A stretch of 64,000 nucleotides of DNA from Ligula intestinalis (taxonomy: Eukaryota; Platyhelminthes; Cestoda; Diphyllobothriidea; Diphyllobothriidae): NCBI GenBank assembly GCA_036362985.1, contig JAYGXS010000010.1, positions 8,641,866 to 8,705,865 on the forward strand, in the 5' to 3' direction. The notes beneath the pieces are model-generated. The model did not search any database. It worked only from the letters and a program-made list of their open reading frames with translations, and had not been told where the DNA came from. Below, piece by piece: positions 11,954 through 22,957 of the stretch (its first letter is position 1; each line of letters begins with the position of its first letter). Made by a program: the position numbers and the translations under genes.

Positions 11954-12536
11954 GTATCCCACCACTCCACGGAGGAGTAAGCACGGTACTCTGACGATGG
12001 AGGTGAGTGTGTTTTTGAACCGTCAGTCATTAAATTGCCCCTCTCCTACTTCCTCTTCGGGAGATGGTGCATGCGATAAGATGTCTGGACCTCGAATCTT
12101 TGCGCATATTAATGCATAAACCTGCATATATGTACACCAATTTGCTTATTTTACCCCTTATATATTGCTTTTACCGGTCTCTTATCCGTTTCAAAGGAAG
12201 TAAAATCTGGCATTTATTTTGTGACTCATTCCTGATTTCGACAGTTTCATTTTGCGGCCATTGCATACCGTCTATGATCTTCCGCTATTGCCTGCTCATA
12301 TTAATCTCAAATGAATGTCTAGCATTTGTGCGGGAAATTTTGGACCAATATATTCAAAATAAAGCTAATTTTTTCTGCAAAAAGGTTTCACTTTTGACTC
12401 ATTCACGCGCTAGTCGCCCACCTAGTGGGGGCACTCAGTGGAACTCGCCGCTTTCGACGGTCGAACTGGTAAACTTCGGTTTGATGAACAGTAGTCTTAT
12501 TCACCGTCCAAAACTTTCTTTCTTAACTTCTTTTAG

Positions 12537-12639
12537 GCTTGGCTAGCCGCACTGGGTGTGCTCGCCTTCATTTATCTTCTATTCTTCCTAATCCTACTGA
12601 TCCGTTCCTGTTCCGAGATGCACGCTCTGCCTTACTTTG
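12537..12639 (+). CDS. TMEM181: TMEM181 exon (transmembrane segment with CSE motif)
   Basis: The acceptor is TTAACTTCTTTTAG before 12537 and the donor is TTTG/GTAAGT after 12639. The exon is 103 nt, starting in phase 0 and leaving one base over. It encodes AWLAALGVLAFIYLLFFLI, a transmembrane helix, and then IRSCSEMHALPYF, closely matching the family's R-A-C-S-E-L-x-x-M-P-Y cytosolic turn. Confidence 0.9.
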
Positions 12640-12714
12640 GTAAGTCTTCTCTTAATTTCCTCCTCTCCGGAAAACTGTTTATGTCATTTTAACTAATCAT
12701 ACTAACCGCCTAGG

Positions 12715-13075
12715 TCTTAGCTAAAGGGCCCAGACAGGTGTTTAGCCGGTACTCGGCCGCTGCTTGACGCAGTTGCGAGGACTCCGGCTCATCAGTGGGT
12801 CCCCCAGCCTTCCCTGTCTACTTTCTGGTTGATATACCGGCTTTGAAAGTTCAGCTTTTTAATCTCCCGAGGAATTAATTTCTGTATGCTGTATATATCA
12901 GTGTATTGAAGGTCTATAGGCGTTGACTGAAATCGTAAGTGTATATTTGTGTTGAAAACTGTCAACCCCTTTGAAATATACACATGCTGCCTTCAGACAG
13001 TACTCAGTGGTATAAATTGATGTTGTAACTTACCTAGGTACTAGCTAAAAGGCCCAGACACGTGTTTCGCCAGGT
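12715..13075 (-). mobile_element. Foldback element family E (two arms, hammerhead-like)
   Basis: 12715-12960 resembles the arms of the foldback at 63390-63870; shared boxes are AAGGGCCCAGAC, TTGACGCAGTTG, AATTAATTTCTG and TCTATAGGCGT. A second end box, AAAAGGCCCAGACACGTG, lies at 13047-13064. On the minus strand 12729-12799 folds as a hammerhead: CCCA, CTGATGA, GCCGG, a long loop, CCGGC, TAAA in place of GAAA, ACACCTGT, C, TGGG. The 13058 end keeps an intact GAA plus ACACGTGT plus C plus TGGG. Confidence 0.6.
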
Positions 13076-13079
13076 CATG

Positions 13080-14230
13080 TCTGTGTCCTTATTGGGTTTT
13101 GCGCAAATCAAAGTGCTGGCTTGGCAGAATTCTGAATTTTTAAGCAGCACCACCTTACTAGTCGGTGACGGATTTCAGTGATATTAACCTCTTTGAAATA
13201 TGAATCCGAGTTCAGATAAAGCCTTCCTGCGATTATCGCCCGCTTGTAGTGACATTTTTTCGAGGTGATGTCAACTCTTGTTGTAAGGTCTTGTGCAGGA
13301 ATCTTGACGGTTGAAAAGATTACAAGCGATAACTCCGTCATTATCTTCAAACCACAGGTCGACATTGTAGGAAGGCCTCACATCCATTTTTGCCAATATG
13401 TCCCTCACATCTTTGAGGCTCCGAAACGCCGCCATTGTGGTCTTTCTGTCATGCACCAATGACAAGTCCAGTTCATGCCAAGTGGGATGAAATTGGGCGC
13501 GGTAGTGGATGTGACGTGGATTCAACATTTGTTGCCTGACCTGACTGGACTCAAGTCTTACAGCCAAGATTACTGTCAGAAGAACCAGGTTACGAAGGCG
13601 TGGCTGCAGCCTGAACTTAGTTTCGATGTAGTACCTAGTTACTCGGTCAGTTGGTAGCCCTCGAAGCCACAAAATGCATCTGTTCATGATAGAATTTTAG
13701 TTGTCCAGAACTTGTACTGGTACAGAACGCCCTGATTGCCATGAGGATAGCTCTCCCAGTTCCAGTGACACCGTGCACCTAATGAGACATCGGAACTCCT
13801 CAGCCGACTCATGAAAGTATATGAAGTAGCTGACTTGGCGTCTGTTTCTATCGGATGCTGGTTATTCACGTGCATTGCAGGTCGACCATTGCTTTCGACA
13901 AGGTGCAGCGTGCGCGCTACAGCGAGGTGAGGTGCACTCTCCCCTCACCGGGATGTCAAGACAGACTGGAGACGGGATCGAGCGCAATTGACTGGCTGAG
14001 TGTGAACTTGTACCTAACGCGTTCCCACCCCCGAATAACGCCTGTTGTACCTTGATCTAGTCCCAGTGTTAGTTCAGTGCATCTACCACGCGACTCGTCT
14101 ACGGGGCAATCATGCTCTACAGTAGTCAAGGTCTCACAAAAACTTGGCGTGATCCGAGAAAAACATGCTATTTTTCGATAGGGCCCTCGTTTGAGCCCAG
14201 CGCTCTCCTTTTTGGGCGCCTGATACTTAT
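13080..14230. other. TMEM181 intron, no recognised gene
   Basis: A minus-strand open piece at 13271-13687 (138 codons) is the longest in this stretch. It has no motif I can name and could be part of a decayed retroelement. No RNA gene was seen. Confidence 0.4.
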
Positions 14231-14270
14231 GAACGGAACACAAACCTCAATGCTTGCTCGTCCGACAAGT

Positions 14271-14462
14271 CGCCGTGTTGTCGGTTTTTGATCGGGACTA
14301 ACATAACATTGTTAATAATAGTTGGCGAGTAAAATAAACAATTGGGGTTCCAATAAGCTCGCTACTCATGACAATGATGGAGGATGGGTACATGCTGAAA
14401 CAGATGGGAGAAGAATTACCCTATAACATATATAGTCCCGATCAAAAATCGACAACACGGCG
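14271..14462. mobile_element. Small element with 29-bp terminal inverted repeats
   Basis: The left end 14271-14299 (CGCCGTGTTGTCGGTTTTTG then ATCGGGACT) is the reverse complement of 14434-14462 with one mismatch in 29. The interior carries GTTGGCGAGTAA and GCTCGCTACTCATGAC, and it recurs at 14641-14760 without the inverted end. No target-site duplication is evident. A tRNA-like SINE begins at its right edge, so this may be one module of a composite tandem repeat, not a free-standing MITE. Confidence 0.6.
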
Positions 14463-14620
14463 GACCCGTGCCTCAATGGTTAGAGCGTTCGCCTCTGGCC
14501 GGAGAGACGCGATTTTGAAACTCGAGCGTGGCAGCAATTTCCGCTGCTACACTAGAGTTGACCTGCCATCGCCTGATGAGGCCCACATAGGCCGAAAAGC
14601 TTCGTGATGTTGGTCTGTGT
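14463..14620 (+). mobile_element. tRNA-derived SINE with 3' hammerhead, copy 1
   Basis: The tRNA-like head at 14466-14535 has an A-box-like TGCCTCAATGGTTAGAGCG and a weakened B-box-like GATTTTGAAACTCGAG. A shared middle (GGCAGCAATTTCCGCTGCTA, then CTAGAGTTG) and the hammerhead at 14560-14615 follow. Copies at 34.3 kb and 42.1 kb share this plan. Schistosome S-alpha repeats are known to combine a pol III promoter with a hammerhead, and this looks like the tapeworm counterpart (inference). Confidence 0.75.
14560..14615 (+). ncRNA. Hammerhead ribozyme, SINE copy 1
   Basis: Type I layout. Outer stem I pairs GACC (14560-14563) with GGTC (14612-14615). Inner stem I pairs CATCGC (14567-14572) with GTGATG (14604-14609), one G.U included. 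CTGATGA is 14573-14579. Stem II is GGCC/GGCC around CACATA. GAA is 14594-14596, followed by the palindrome AAGCTT (14597-14602) as stem III and C14603 as the cleavage nucleotide. All core positions match consensus. Confidence 0.8.
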
Positions 14621-14765
14621 TGTCGGTAAATAATAACATTGTTACTAATAGTTGGCGAGTAACATATACGATTGGGGTTCCAATTAGCTCGCTACTCATG
14701 ACAATGATAGAGGATGAGTACATCCTGAAACGGATCGGAGTAGAATTACCCTATAACATACGAGA
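14620..14765 (+). repeat. Partial tandem copy of the 14271-14434 module
   Basis: From GTGTTGTCGG through AACATTGTTACTAATAGTTG and GCTCGCTACTCATGACAATG to TTACCCTATAACATA this repeats 14275-14432, offset by about 332 bp. The unit therefore comprises the TIR module plus the tRNA/hammerhead SINE, with the start of a second unit after it. Confidence 0.7.
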
Positions 14766-15440
14766 ATGTACCAACTCTGATTGGAATCAGACTAGTTGAC
14801 TATCTTCCTCGAAGTGCTAGCATCTCAACTGGACTTTTGACTCATCCGACTGATTGGGTATGTCGTAATGTTGCCAAAGTTGAATATTTCAGCTAGTCCC
14901 AGAAGCTTTGTTACAATTCTCTAGGGCGGATAAGCAGCCAGGGGCGCCAGAAAAGGGGGTCTTTATTGCATACCTATTGCGAATATTTAAGCAAGGAAGT
15001 GTTATAAGATGCGACCAATCAGATTGTTCCCTCGAGCGAGTAACACCTCGATGGGCAATCTGATTGGTCGATTTTCTATTTGGCAGCCTCGGGTGGTGTC
15101 GGCTCCTTGAAGGCCGTGTGTGCGTGCGGGTCTTTGTGTGCGGCCTGAGAGCGTCTCGCCTGGGTTGCATGCGAGCAAGTCTGTTAGGGCGGCTCCTAAC
15201 AGAGTAGACCTGCAATCCAGTCTGCAGCTTGTACGACAGAACCACACGCACAGGAAGTGAGCGGATCGATAGTGCCGTGTCAGATAGGACGGTGTCTCCT
15301 AACGATGATGAATCACTCACCCGAACGAGAACCGTCACCCCACACCTCTTATACGTGCTGTATTTTTTTATTTATTTTGTATACCTCGCTTTCTGCCGCA
15401 CTTGTTGACACTTTTCCCCTGCTACATGTTTTGCCTTCAG

Positions 15441-15701
15441 GACGCCGTTTGCGGTTTCTCACTGTGTCTGCCTGTCTGGTCGCTGTCGGCTGGTTCACTG
15501 TGTATGCCCTGCGGTTTGACCTCACCTTCCCTCCCTCCTACCGACCCGTCACCACTGTCTCCGCGCCGCACTCCATGCCCTCTCTTCTACCCTCACTCAT
15601 GTTCCGGTCGTCTCTTGAAGTCTCCGTCCCCTTCGGCCTTCTCCTCGCTCATGCTATCCTCATCGTCATTGCTTATGCCCCGGCCAGGAACGCTCTGAGC
15701 G
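15441..15701 (+). CDS. TMEM181: TMEM181 exon (two transmembrane segments)
   Basis: The acceptor is GTTTTGCCTTCAG before 15441 and the donor is AGCG/GTAAGT after 15701. The exon is 261 nt. It encodes RRLRFLTVSACLVAVGWFTV, a transmembrane helix. A long luminal loop (PPSYRPVTTVSAPHSMPSLL) diverges from the family in sequence. A last helix, VPFGLLLAHAILIVIAYAP, ends in ARNALS, matching the S-P-S-K-N-A-L-Y end of the 7TM core in animal TMEM181. Confidence 0.9.
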
Positions 15702-15719
15702 GTAAGTATTCAGTGTACT

Positions 15720-16040
15720 CTGAAGAAGAAGAAGAAGAAGCTGTGATTGCTGCAAGCAGGCTTTGATTGCCCTGACGTTTAGAATTCTCTCTTGAGCCCA
15801 TTGTCGGAGAAGATCGCAGATAAGGTTACTGGAGGCACAAGGTGTGTAGTATTTATAGCCCGTAGTTGCCAAGCGACCACATCCGTATTACAATCAACAG
15901 TTCTAGGGATCACTGCTGATGGGTCGTGTTTGATAGGATATGATGGCTTTGCCGACGCGTCCGGGTCATTAATTGCCGCGATTTCATCATCCGTGTTGGC
16001 TGTTGGCATTATAATTACACAGCAATTGGACTGGCTGTAA
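15720..16040 (-). repeat. PLE pLTR family A, degenerate copy
   Basis: A (GAA)n head is followed by TTGATTGCCCTGACGTTTAG, GTATTTATAGCCCGTAGTTG, GATCACTGCTGATGG and ATTGCCGCGATTT, the family A block order also seen at 5080-5400 and 21140-21440. The hammerhead core is lost here (CATTGTCGGAGAAG where CATCATCAGAGAC is expected). Confidence 0.65.
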
Positions 16041-16119
16041 TTGGAAGTGTTGGTTGTTTGCGCCTTCCCCATGTGATTTATTCCCCTGCTTCTCCCTCGG
16101 AAGTTGCAATCGATGGTCC

Positions 16120-16153
16120 GACGTTTCGAATTCTCACACGCACCTATCATCAG
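16120..16153 (-). ncRNA. Hammerhead-like core, pLTR family A
   Basis: On the minus strand CTGATGA (16153 to 16147) is followed by a weak stem II region ending GAATTC, then GAA (16127-16125), ACGT (16124-16121) and C (16120). The tetramer is self-complementary. Stem II is poorly paired, so activity is doubtful. Confidence 0.5.
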
Positions 16154-16328
16154 AGATAGTCGCAGAAAGGGTAATAGATAAACTAGGTGTGCAGCATTTA
16201 TGGGACACAGTTGGTAGGCCACTACGTGGTATGGTTGCTGTCAACCCTAAACGGCTGCTTGGTAAATGTTGTTGTTGTTGTTGCAGGATTAATTGCAGGG
16301 TAAGTGACTTTGGCGCTCTCTGTCTGTA

Positions 16329-17990
16329 GTCGACACCAAACTCCTGAACCCGACAATTCATAAACAAGGTGCGCCACTTCGTCCTATCTTGGACATGAAA
16401 AATTTTCCGTATCATGCCGTAGCAAAATGGCTTGTCGAAAATTTAAAGCCACTTCAGAGCCGCCTGTACCCTAGAAGCCTGAAAGACACGTTTGAATTCG
16501 TCGAGGTTATCAAGGATATGAACATTAAGGAAACGATGATGCTGTCACCAGATGTATCTTCACTGTTCACCAACGTCCCGGTAGTTGAAACCATAGAATA
16601 TCTATGCAACTTCATACGGGAAACACACTACCATATAGGGATGACAGTGGATAGGCTGAAAGATCTACTGACATGCTGTACACAAAATGTACAATTTATC
16701 TGTAATGGCCGGCTATGCAGGCAAATTGACGGAGTGGCCATGGGCTCACCACTTGGACCATTCCTGGCAGATGTCTTCATGGGCAAGATCGAAGAAACGA
16801 AGCTCAAGCACACTATCAATGACCTTAAGTTCTATGGCCGATATGTGGACGACCTCTTTTGCCTGACAAATAAGACCGCTGATATCGATGGTCTAGTCCA
16901 TAAATTCAATACAGCCCACACAGCACTGACATTTACAGCGGAAACAGAAGAAAACAACGTACTCGCTTTTCTAGACGTCCTCTTATACAGACAAGAGGAT
17001 GGCTCAATACAACGCTAAATATTTAGAAGGGAAATCTGGACGGGGCAGTACGTTAATTTCCACAGCTTTATACCCCTTAACGTCAAGCTGAACTTAGTCC
17101 AGGAAATGGCAGCAAAAATACGCCGCATCTGCTCTCCTGAAATAGTGGAAGTAGAATTGCAGCAACTAAAGGACACACTCCAGGAAAACGGTTATCCGGC
17201 ACGGTTCATCCTTCGGAAAATCAAGGAGCGTGTCACAAAGACCGCTGTTGTAACGGCCGAAAAGAAAGATCTATTCGTAAGACTGCCTTTTATGGGAGAC
17301 GCTGCAAGTGAACTGGTAAGACGATGCCTGAGGACAGCAGTCACGAGTGCCTTCCCGGCGGCAAATTAAAGCGTACTCTTCACAAACCCTCCTCTTCTGC
17401 GAATGGGTGGTAGAGACAGACTACCGTTTCAGGCCGCATCGATGTGCATCTATTCGTTCACCTGCTCCTGTGGAGCGGGCTATATTGGCCGAACAATTCG
17501 ACGTCTGGAAAGGGAGAATATGCGAGCATATACCAGCCTGGCTCAGCAGAGGGGAAAATAGACCGATCTCAAGCTCAATCCTCGCCCACCTAATTGATAC
17601 AAGCCACCAAGTGGACGCGAGAGAAGCCTTTCGGGTCATATACCGCACGCCAACGCACTTCTCCAAAGGCCTGTGCAAACGGGTGTTAGCCACAGCAGAA
17701 GCCGTGGCAATCCGGCTAGCAAAACCCACTCTATGCTGTCAAAACGCGCTGGTACAAGCCATCTGCCTCCCTTGGCCGAATGCACGTGGAAATCCAACAC
17801 CTCATGAAGCCACAGAAGACGAAGCCACGGAGAATAGTCAAGCACAATCTGCGTGCCCACTGTCTCATCTGCACATGGCAACCAGCGTCCTACCCAGGCA
17901 GGCGCCCGCATTCAGGAGACGACGGAAAACCCAGCTGCTTAATTACCCTCACGCTTTTCCTCCCCCTTTGCCGACCTGACGATTATATAA
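16329..17990 (+). pseudogene. Penelope-like element: RT plus GIY-YIG, nearly intact RT
   Basis: This is the best PLE copy in the window. The RT is open from GTC 16329 to a TAA at 17016-17018. It has PTIHKQGAPLRPIL (RT entry), DVSSLFTNVPVVETIEY (motif A), GVAMGSPLGPFLADVFMGK (motif B), YGRYVDDLFCL (motif C with catalytic YVDD) and NNVLAFLDVLLYRQEDGS. After the single in-frame TAA the same frame continues, with WTGQYVNFHSF and DAASELVRRCLRTAV, to a stop at 17367-17369. A frameshift then leads to FTCSCGAGYIGRTIRRLE, the GIY-YIG core, and another to GRICEHIPAWLSRGENRP. One nonsense codon and about two frameshifts make it a recently dead copy. The N-terminal part before 16329 is missing. Confidence 0.88.
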
Positions 17991-18034
17991 AGGCTGTAAT
18001 TAATTGACTAATTTTATTCCCCATGTCATATACT

Positions 18035-18070
18035 GGCCTGACGATGAATGACCGAAAACGATCGTTTGCC
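18035..18070 (+). ncRNA. Hammerhead-like core at PLE 3' end (family C)
   Basis: GGC (18035-18037) precedes CTGACGA (18038-18044). After a short weak stem II, GAA (18054-18056) is followed by the palindrome AACGATCGTT (18057-18066), then T and GCC (18068-18070), which pairs with GGC as stem I. It lies just after the GIY-YIG region of the PLE on the same strand, which is the expected terminal-repeat position. Confidence 0.6.
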
Positions 18071-18109
18071 AACACGACTTTTCAATCGTAGAAATGGGAA
18101 TTTTCGCAG

Positions 18110-19135
18110 AACTCCTGAACTCTGGCGACCATCTCGGCTGCACATTCCATCAGGTGTTCGTTGGTCTCTTCCTACCCACAGGCTGCACACATGGAACCAT
18201 CAGTCAGGTTGTACCGCCTCCTGATGTGATTCAGCTTTGGAAAATGTCCTGTCCTAAATTTCACTAGGGCCGTTCTATCTAGCCGAGTCATTTTCTTTTC
18301 TTCATCCCAGTGGATGGGGGCCGTATACGTTCTTCGGCCACGTTCATGTATCATTTATAACCTGGGGGTCATTCGTCTGAATGCTTTCATCTGGCCGCTG
18401 ATGCCTCAGCGTCTGCTTGTTCGTTCCCGGGAATACCCGCGTGGCTGGGCATCCACGCGATTTCTACACTCCTTCCCGTTCTGGCTCTCTCCAGGACATT
18501 CATCACTTGTTATACCAACGATTTTTTCAGGTCCTCTCATGTCCCGAAGTTCTGTAGGGCATCGACAGCGGTTTTACTGTCAGTAAGGATTCTAGCAGAA
18601 CTCAAATCCTTGGGTGGGTGTTCTAGCCCTTCTACCGCCGTCAGTAGAGCTAGCATCTCGGCATCAAAGGCTGAGCTGTAGTGTGCAGCCCTTCTCCTGG
18701 TCGTTGCAACTGTTCAGTAGTTATTGCAGCTTCCCTTCGTCACCACGACTCCCGCACCTCCCTGTCTGCATCCATCTATCACCGACCCGTCGGTATAAAT
18801 AGTCAGGCACGTTTCCGGTAGGGAGTTGAGCGCATCCTCCATTCGTGGTAGATGTGCTGGACCAACACCGGGGGCTAGATTGGAGTATGGCAAGCGTTAC
18901 TCTGCCTGCGCTCCCATAACGAATACCAAACACGGCGGAGAGGTGCTGACACGCGTTGATGCAGGGTCACGCCGCACCTGCGCCCGATGTCCCCTCCAGT
19001 CTCCACCTGACTCGATCTTGATACTCAGGGCACAGGTGCGCGTGGTAAGGGAGCGTTCGGTAGATGCAGCGCAAGTCTACTATCACTTAAAACTGCTTCA
19101 CGTGCCGGTCACCGTCCCTGCACCCCTTCGATGAA
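18110..19135 (-). pseudogene. Non-LTR retrotransposon, RNase H end (degenerate)
   Basis: Minus-strand translation gives the RNase H signature in order: LTIYTDGSVIDG (first Asp, about 18795), FDAEMLALLTAVEGLEHPP (Glu), ARILTDSKTAVDALQNFGT (Asp) and WMPSHAGIPGNEQADAEA (His/Asp). The tail follows with RTALVKFRTGHFPKLNHI and CAACG, the C-terminal zinc-knuckle-like end seen in RNase H-bearing LINE clades. Stops and frameshifts interrupt it. It lies tail-to-tail with the PLE ending near 18070. Confidence 0.8.
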
Positions 19136-19165
19136 ATCTACGGTCGGACAATAATTAGCAGCACT

Positions 19166-19192
19166 CGTTGGTTGGTTGGTTGGTTGGTTGGT
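19166..19192. repeat. (GGTT)n microsatellite
   Basis: About six uninterrupted GGTT units. Confidence 0.95.
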
Positions 19193-19199
19193 AGCCCAT

Positions 19200-21080
19200 T
19201 GTTGGATCAGAAGTCCCGCTGGAGTCCAAACTGCGTGCAGTTGGGAGCCGGAGAAAAGCCGCAACCTCAGCCGGCTTGGGCCAAACCTGGACCTCCTTGG
19301 TACTGCTCCTTCTGTCAAGTCCGCCCGGGCCGCCGCGACTGATCTGTACGTTGCAGTTCCTGCAATGGTTGGTGCCATCTCTGCTGGAGTGCCCTCGCCA
19401 ACTCTAACGATTGGTCGCCCGCCTTCACCTACCCCTGCCCCTACGCCTCCTGCTCAAGTCTCTGACCTGGCCACGCCGCCTAGCCTTAAGCTGCCACAGC
19501 AGCACTCGTCTTCATCGCTGGCATGTAGTTATTGATGCGAGGTTTGCTTTTTGGTCCGTACCAGAATTGTTACTCGCCAAAATTCTGTTACCCTTGTTTA
19601 TTCTTGTGAGGATTATCCGGCTATTTGTTTTGCTGTCATCGGAGCTGTTGAACACCCGCACCATCTCGGCGTTGTTAATCATTTTCCTCAGGTGACGGCG
19701 TAGCACATTATATGAAGGCGGGAGGACATTGCGCTAGTTGGGTGAATGCAGGCCGGAAAACCATGACTCAAGGAGCTCATGGATCACACAGTTTGCACCG
19801 GTGAGAATTTCGGCTTTGTAGTGCCTTGGGGGCTAGCGTCATTCCCTCTCGTTACCGTTGCATGCTCGGCCATCCCCATTCGGGGAAGTCCTCCAGTTAC
19901 TTCGATGGAATTGCCTTGTTAGCAACTAAACCAGATTCGGTAAAGGACTTTAGACTTTTCCTGCCGCGGCAGTCGGTCTTTCGGTTTCATGACCTGGATT
20001 CTGATAGTTATATTCGGTGTGTACTGCAACTCCACATCCGGCGGTTAACAGATTTTGAGACGTTCTTCGGGGTTGGAGGCTGTTAAGGTTTGTCTCCTTT
20101 TGGCGTTTATACATGCGCCGGCTGGTGAAATTGTGCGGGCAACTTCAGCAACTTGCGTCTATAACTTCTTGTGAGTATTTCGGTATGATTAAACTTTAAG
20201 ATGCAACTATCCCAAGGGGGACTTTCCGGTGTGAATTCGAAGAGTCAGACCCATAAACAAGTTTTTCCACTGATCGATTCTTCTTCCTCTGAGTTCCGCT
20301 GATCGTCTATTGATATTGAAATGCTACGAATCCGACGTCGATACCGCGCCAGGTTGCCGCCTTATAAGCTTAATCGCTTGGATGTTATGGCCTATTTCAA
20401 GTAAATATCCCTACTTATTAATTTCGATAATGGAAACATTACAAAGTTCGCGGTAAATCTTTTGAGTCCCCCTCCCCGGGAAAGTGTAACTTCAGTAAAA
20501 CCTCAGATTGGTAATGCAGTCGGTCTCAGGGGTACCGAATTTCTTCGTCATACCGAGTTGGTTCACGCTAGTTATCGGTCACCAGCACGTCGTTACCTTA
20601 TTAAATATTCGATCTGGTAATTGATCCGACCATAACTGCCCACAGTGTCAGATTGTTTGCCGGCAGGATACCGCTGGTGGTTGAGTCATATTTGGTGCGG
20701 CCATCTGCTTCAAGTCAGAATTCGTCACATTAGGGAATGTTGGTTTATGCTTTCTTCGTTCGAGGATACCATGATAGCCTAAATATTTGCAGGAATTATG
20801 GGTACTAACGTTCACTTGCGTCCTTTAGTGTTCGGATTTCAGTTGAAATGCGTGTCAAAACACACACTAAACCTGTAATGCTAATGGTGTGCCTTGCTGC
20901 CGCTTCCGATTGTGTGCAGGCCGTTGTTGAGGCGCTCAGTGACCAGACTGGGGTATGGGAAGCAAACGGAGAGACCTAGGGGGTGAGGCATCGCCACGCT
21001 CAACCACGCGCACAGCAACGAAATAATTTAGCGATTGAGTCACAGTGTGTGACTGATGTCATCCAGTCTGTGGTGACATG
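19200..21080. other. TMEM181 intron, no recognised element
   Basis: The stretch contains a Pro/Ser-rich plus-strand frame (19176-19535) that looks like compositional bias. No motif, RNA gene or clear repeat was identified. Confidence 0.45.
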
Positions 21081-21089
21081 CGGCGAAGA

Positions 21090-21440
21090 CCTTTCTGGTA
21101 GAAGCGAGCATGTGAGGTCCAGGCAGAGAAAATGTAATCGCTTGAACAGGCAATTTATTGGCCTGACCTTTCGGATTCCCTCTCGAATCCATCATCAGTG
21201 ACAGCTGCAAATAGGCGTACTTGGGAGCACAAGGTGCGCAGTGTTTATAGTCCGAAGTGGCTACGCGACGACTTGCGTACCACAATATGCAGCTCTCGTA
21301 CCAGTGCAGGTTACCTTTGCTGCGATTATGGTTGGGCAGTCTACATCCGGGTCGTTGATCGCCGCGATTTAATCACCCGTTTTAGCTGTTGGTGCGATAA
21401 TTGCGTTGCAGGTCATTATGCCGCGCACACAGCGGTGGTG
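21090..21440 (-). repeat. PLE pLTR family A, best-preserved copy
   Basis: Block order is GATGTAATCGC-like head, CAATTTATTGGCCTGACCTT, CATCATCAGTGACAGC, GTTTATAGTCCGAAGTGG, GCGATTATGGTTGG, CGGGTCGTTGATCGCCGCG. On the minus strand CTGATGA (21198 to 21192) is followed by a perfect six-pair stem II (GGATTC and GAATCC around GAGAGG), then GAAAGGTC. Only the stem III tetramer (AGGT instead of ACGT) departs from the family. Confidence 0.75.
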
Positions 21441-22785
21441 GGAAGGAAGGGCGCTAGCCGTCAGGTTACAGCTCATTCTACGTGACCCGACTATCCCCTC
21501 AAGTTTAATGAGGCCGAATTCCTCGCAAGGTGTGACAGCCCTGAGTTGCTAGAGTCATGATTCTCAAGCCAGCAGTCAATCATAATGACTAGTCGTCCCC
21601 ATATTATGTACTTAAACTTTGCCTGAGCAGGAGAATCAACCACCTAGGGAGGATGTAGACGACCAAAAGTTACAGTGACAACGAACCAAATTGCCGCGTA
21701 ATTATACCGCTAGCATCCAACACGGATAATTAAATTGCGATAATTACCGATTTGGACGCGGTCTGTTAAGCCATAATCGTAGCAATGATGACCCCAGCGG
21801 TGATCAAAAGAGCTGCTAATTGTAGCACGGGTGTGGTCGCGTGGATACTACACCCCTTTTGCCTCCAGTATCCTTATCTGTGCTTGTATCTGCTGATAGG
21901 TTCGAGCGTAAATCCGAAGTGTCAGGTCAACAAGCCTCCTGTTCAATCTTTTGCATCTACATCTACTACTCCACTCTAGGTGTTTTGATGCAGCTCACAA
22001 AAGTCAGTTACGTCACGGCCCCGGTTGCCCAACGTGAACAGCGCTTGCGTCTCGATGAAGGAGGAAAGAGTGCGGAAGGTGCCACGCAATTTGCTATAAA
22101 TATGAATTAATTCACGCGCTACTCATTGTCTTGCGCCGACTCCGTGAGGTGCAATATTAATGTTGCCGTTCATAGCGCTCGAGCTGTCTGATCGGGTGGC
22201 GAGCAGTAGTCGGCACGTCGTTACATGGCCATGTTTTGCAAACTTCTTATAGGTGTCCACTTCGCCAAGTCAGCGACCAGCAGCTTATGGGACTATTATT
22301 GCAACCACACTTGGCGAGCGTGGTAGTGTTGGTAGTACTAGCAGCAGTAATGGCCTTAGTGATAATGACAATAAGAGTAGTAATGCTCGCAATCACGATC
22401 GTTACAGTAGTAACATCATTTATAAGGTTTTAGTAGTGGTGGTGGTAGTAGTTATAATAATCAGAGTAATATAAACAGTAGTCCAATGGTGTTAATCTGA
22501 ATAGCAATAGCTGCAGTAGTAGTAATCATAGTCTGACAAGTAAGCCTCGTCTTCTGAAGATGGCTTTGTGTGTCTCACTGCTGTTTACTGTTACATGTCA
22601 GTGACAAAAAGAGATGGGCCACCGTTAGTATGTTAGGCTTCTTTGCAGAAACAGAGACCCAACCGAACAGATCCGAGGTTCGTACCTCCATCACTTGCGT
22701 ATTTGACCCAAGTCCTGTTGGCAGCAAGCCGAATATTGAAAGGCCCATGGCAGGTTATTCATTAAATCCTCCTCATGCTGTGTGT
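21436..22785 (-). repeat. Dispersed repeat, copy 2 of an inverted pair
   Basis: Reverse complement of 4222-5737 with the same anchor order, lacking the pLTR insertion present at 5414-5537. It encloses a decayed family A core near 21890 (CTGCTGATAGG, then CCGAAGTGTC). With its partner it brackets three TMEM181 exons. Confidence 0.8.
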
Positions 22786-22957
22786 TAGAGTCCCGACCTA
22801 GAGTCCTTGAAGCGCCCATTTCCTATCTGCCATCAGGATTAGTGCAGAAGGGATATTTCTGTCTGATTGCTTCAGATGTTTTATGATGTCTTCCAACTCT
22901 TCGCCATTGACTTTTTTACCGGCTGATGAAACGTTACCCTTGTTTTTTATCCTTTAG

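Noticed and set aside
12000..12020. CTGACGATGGAGGTG after the LINE remnant
   Set aside because: CTGACGA is present but no GAAA or stem II follows.
13271..13687. Minus-strand frame of 138 codons in a TMEM181 intron
   Set aside because: No recognisable motif, flanked by repeat debris; not reported as a gene.
19176..19535. Pro/Ser-rich plus-strand frame of 119 codons
   Set aside because: Its start overlaps a GGTT microsatellite and no homology or splice structure was seen; likely compositional.
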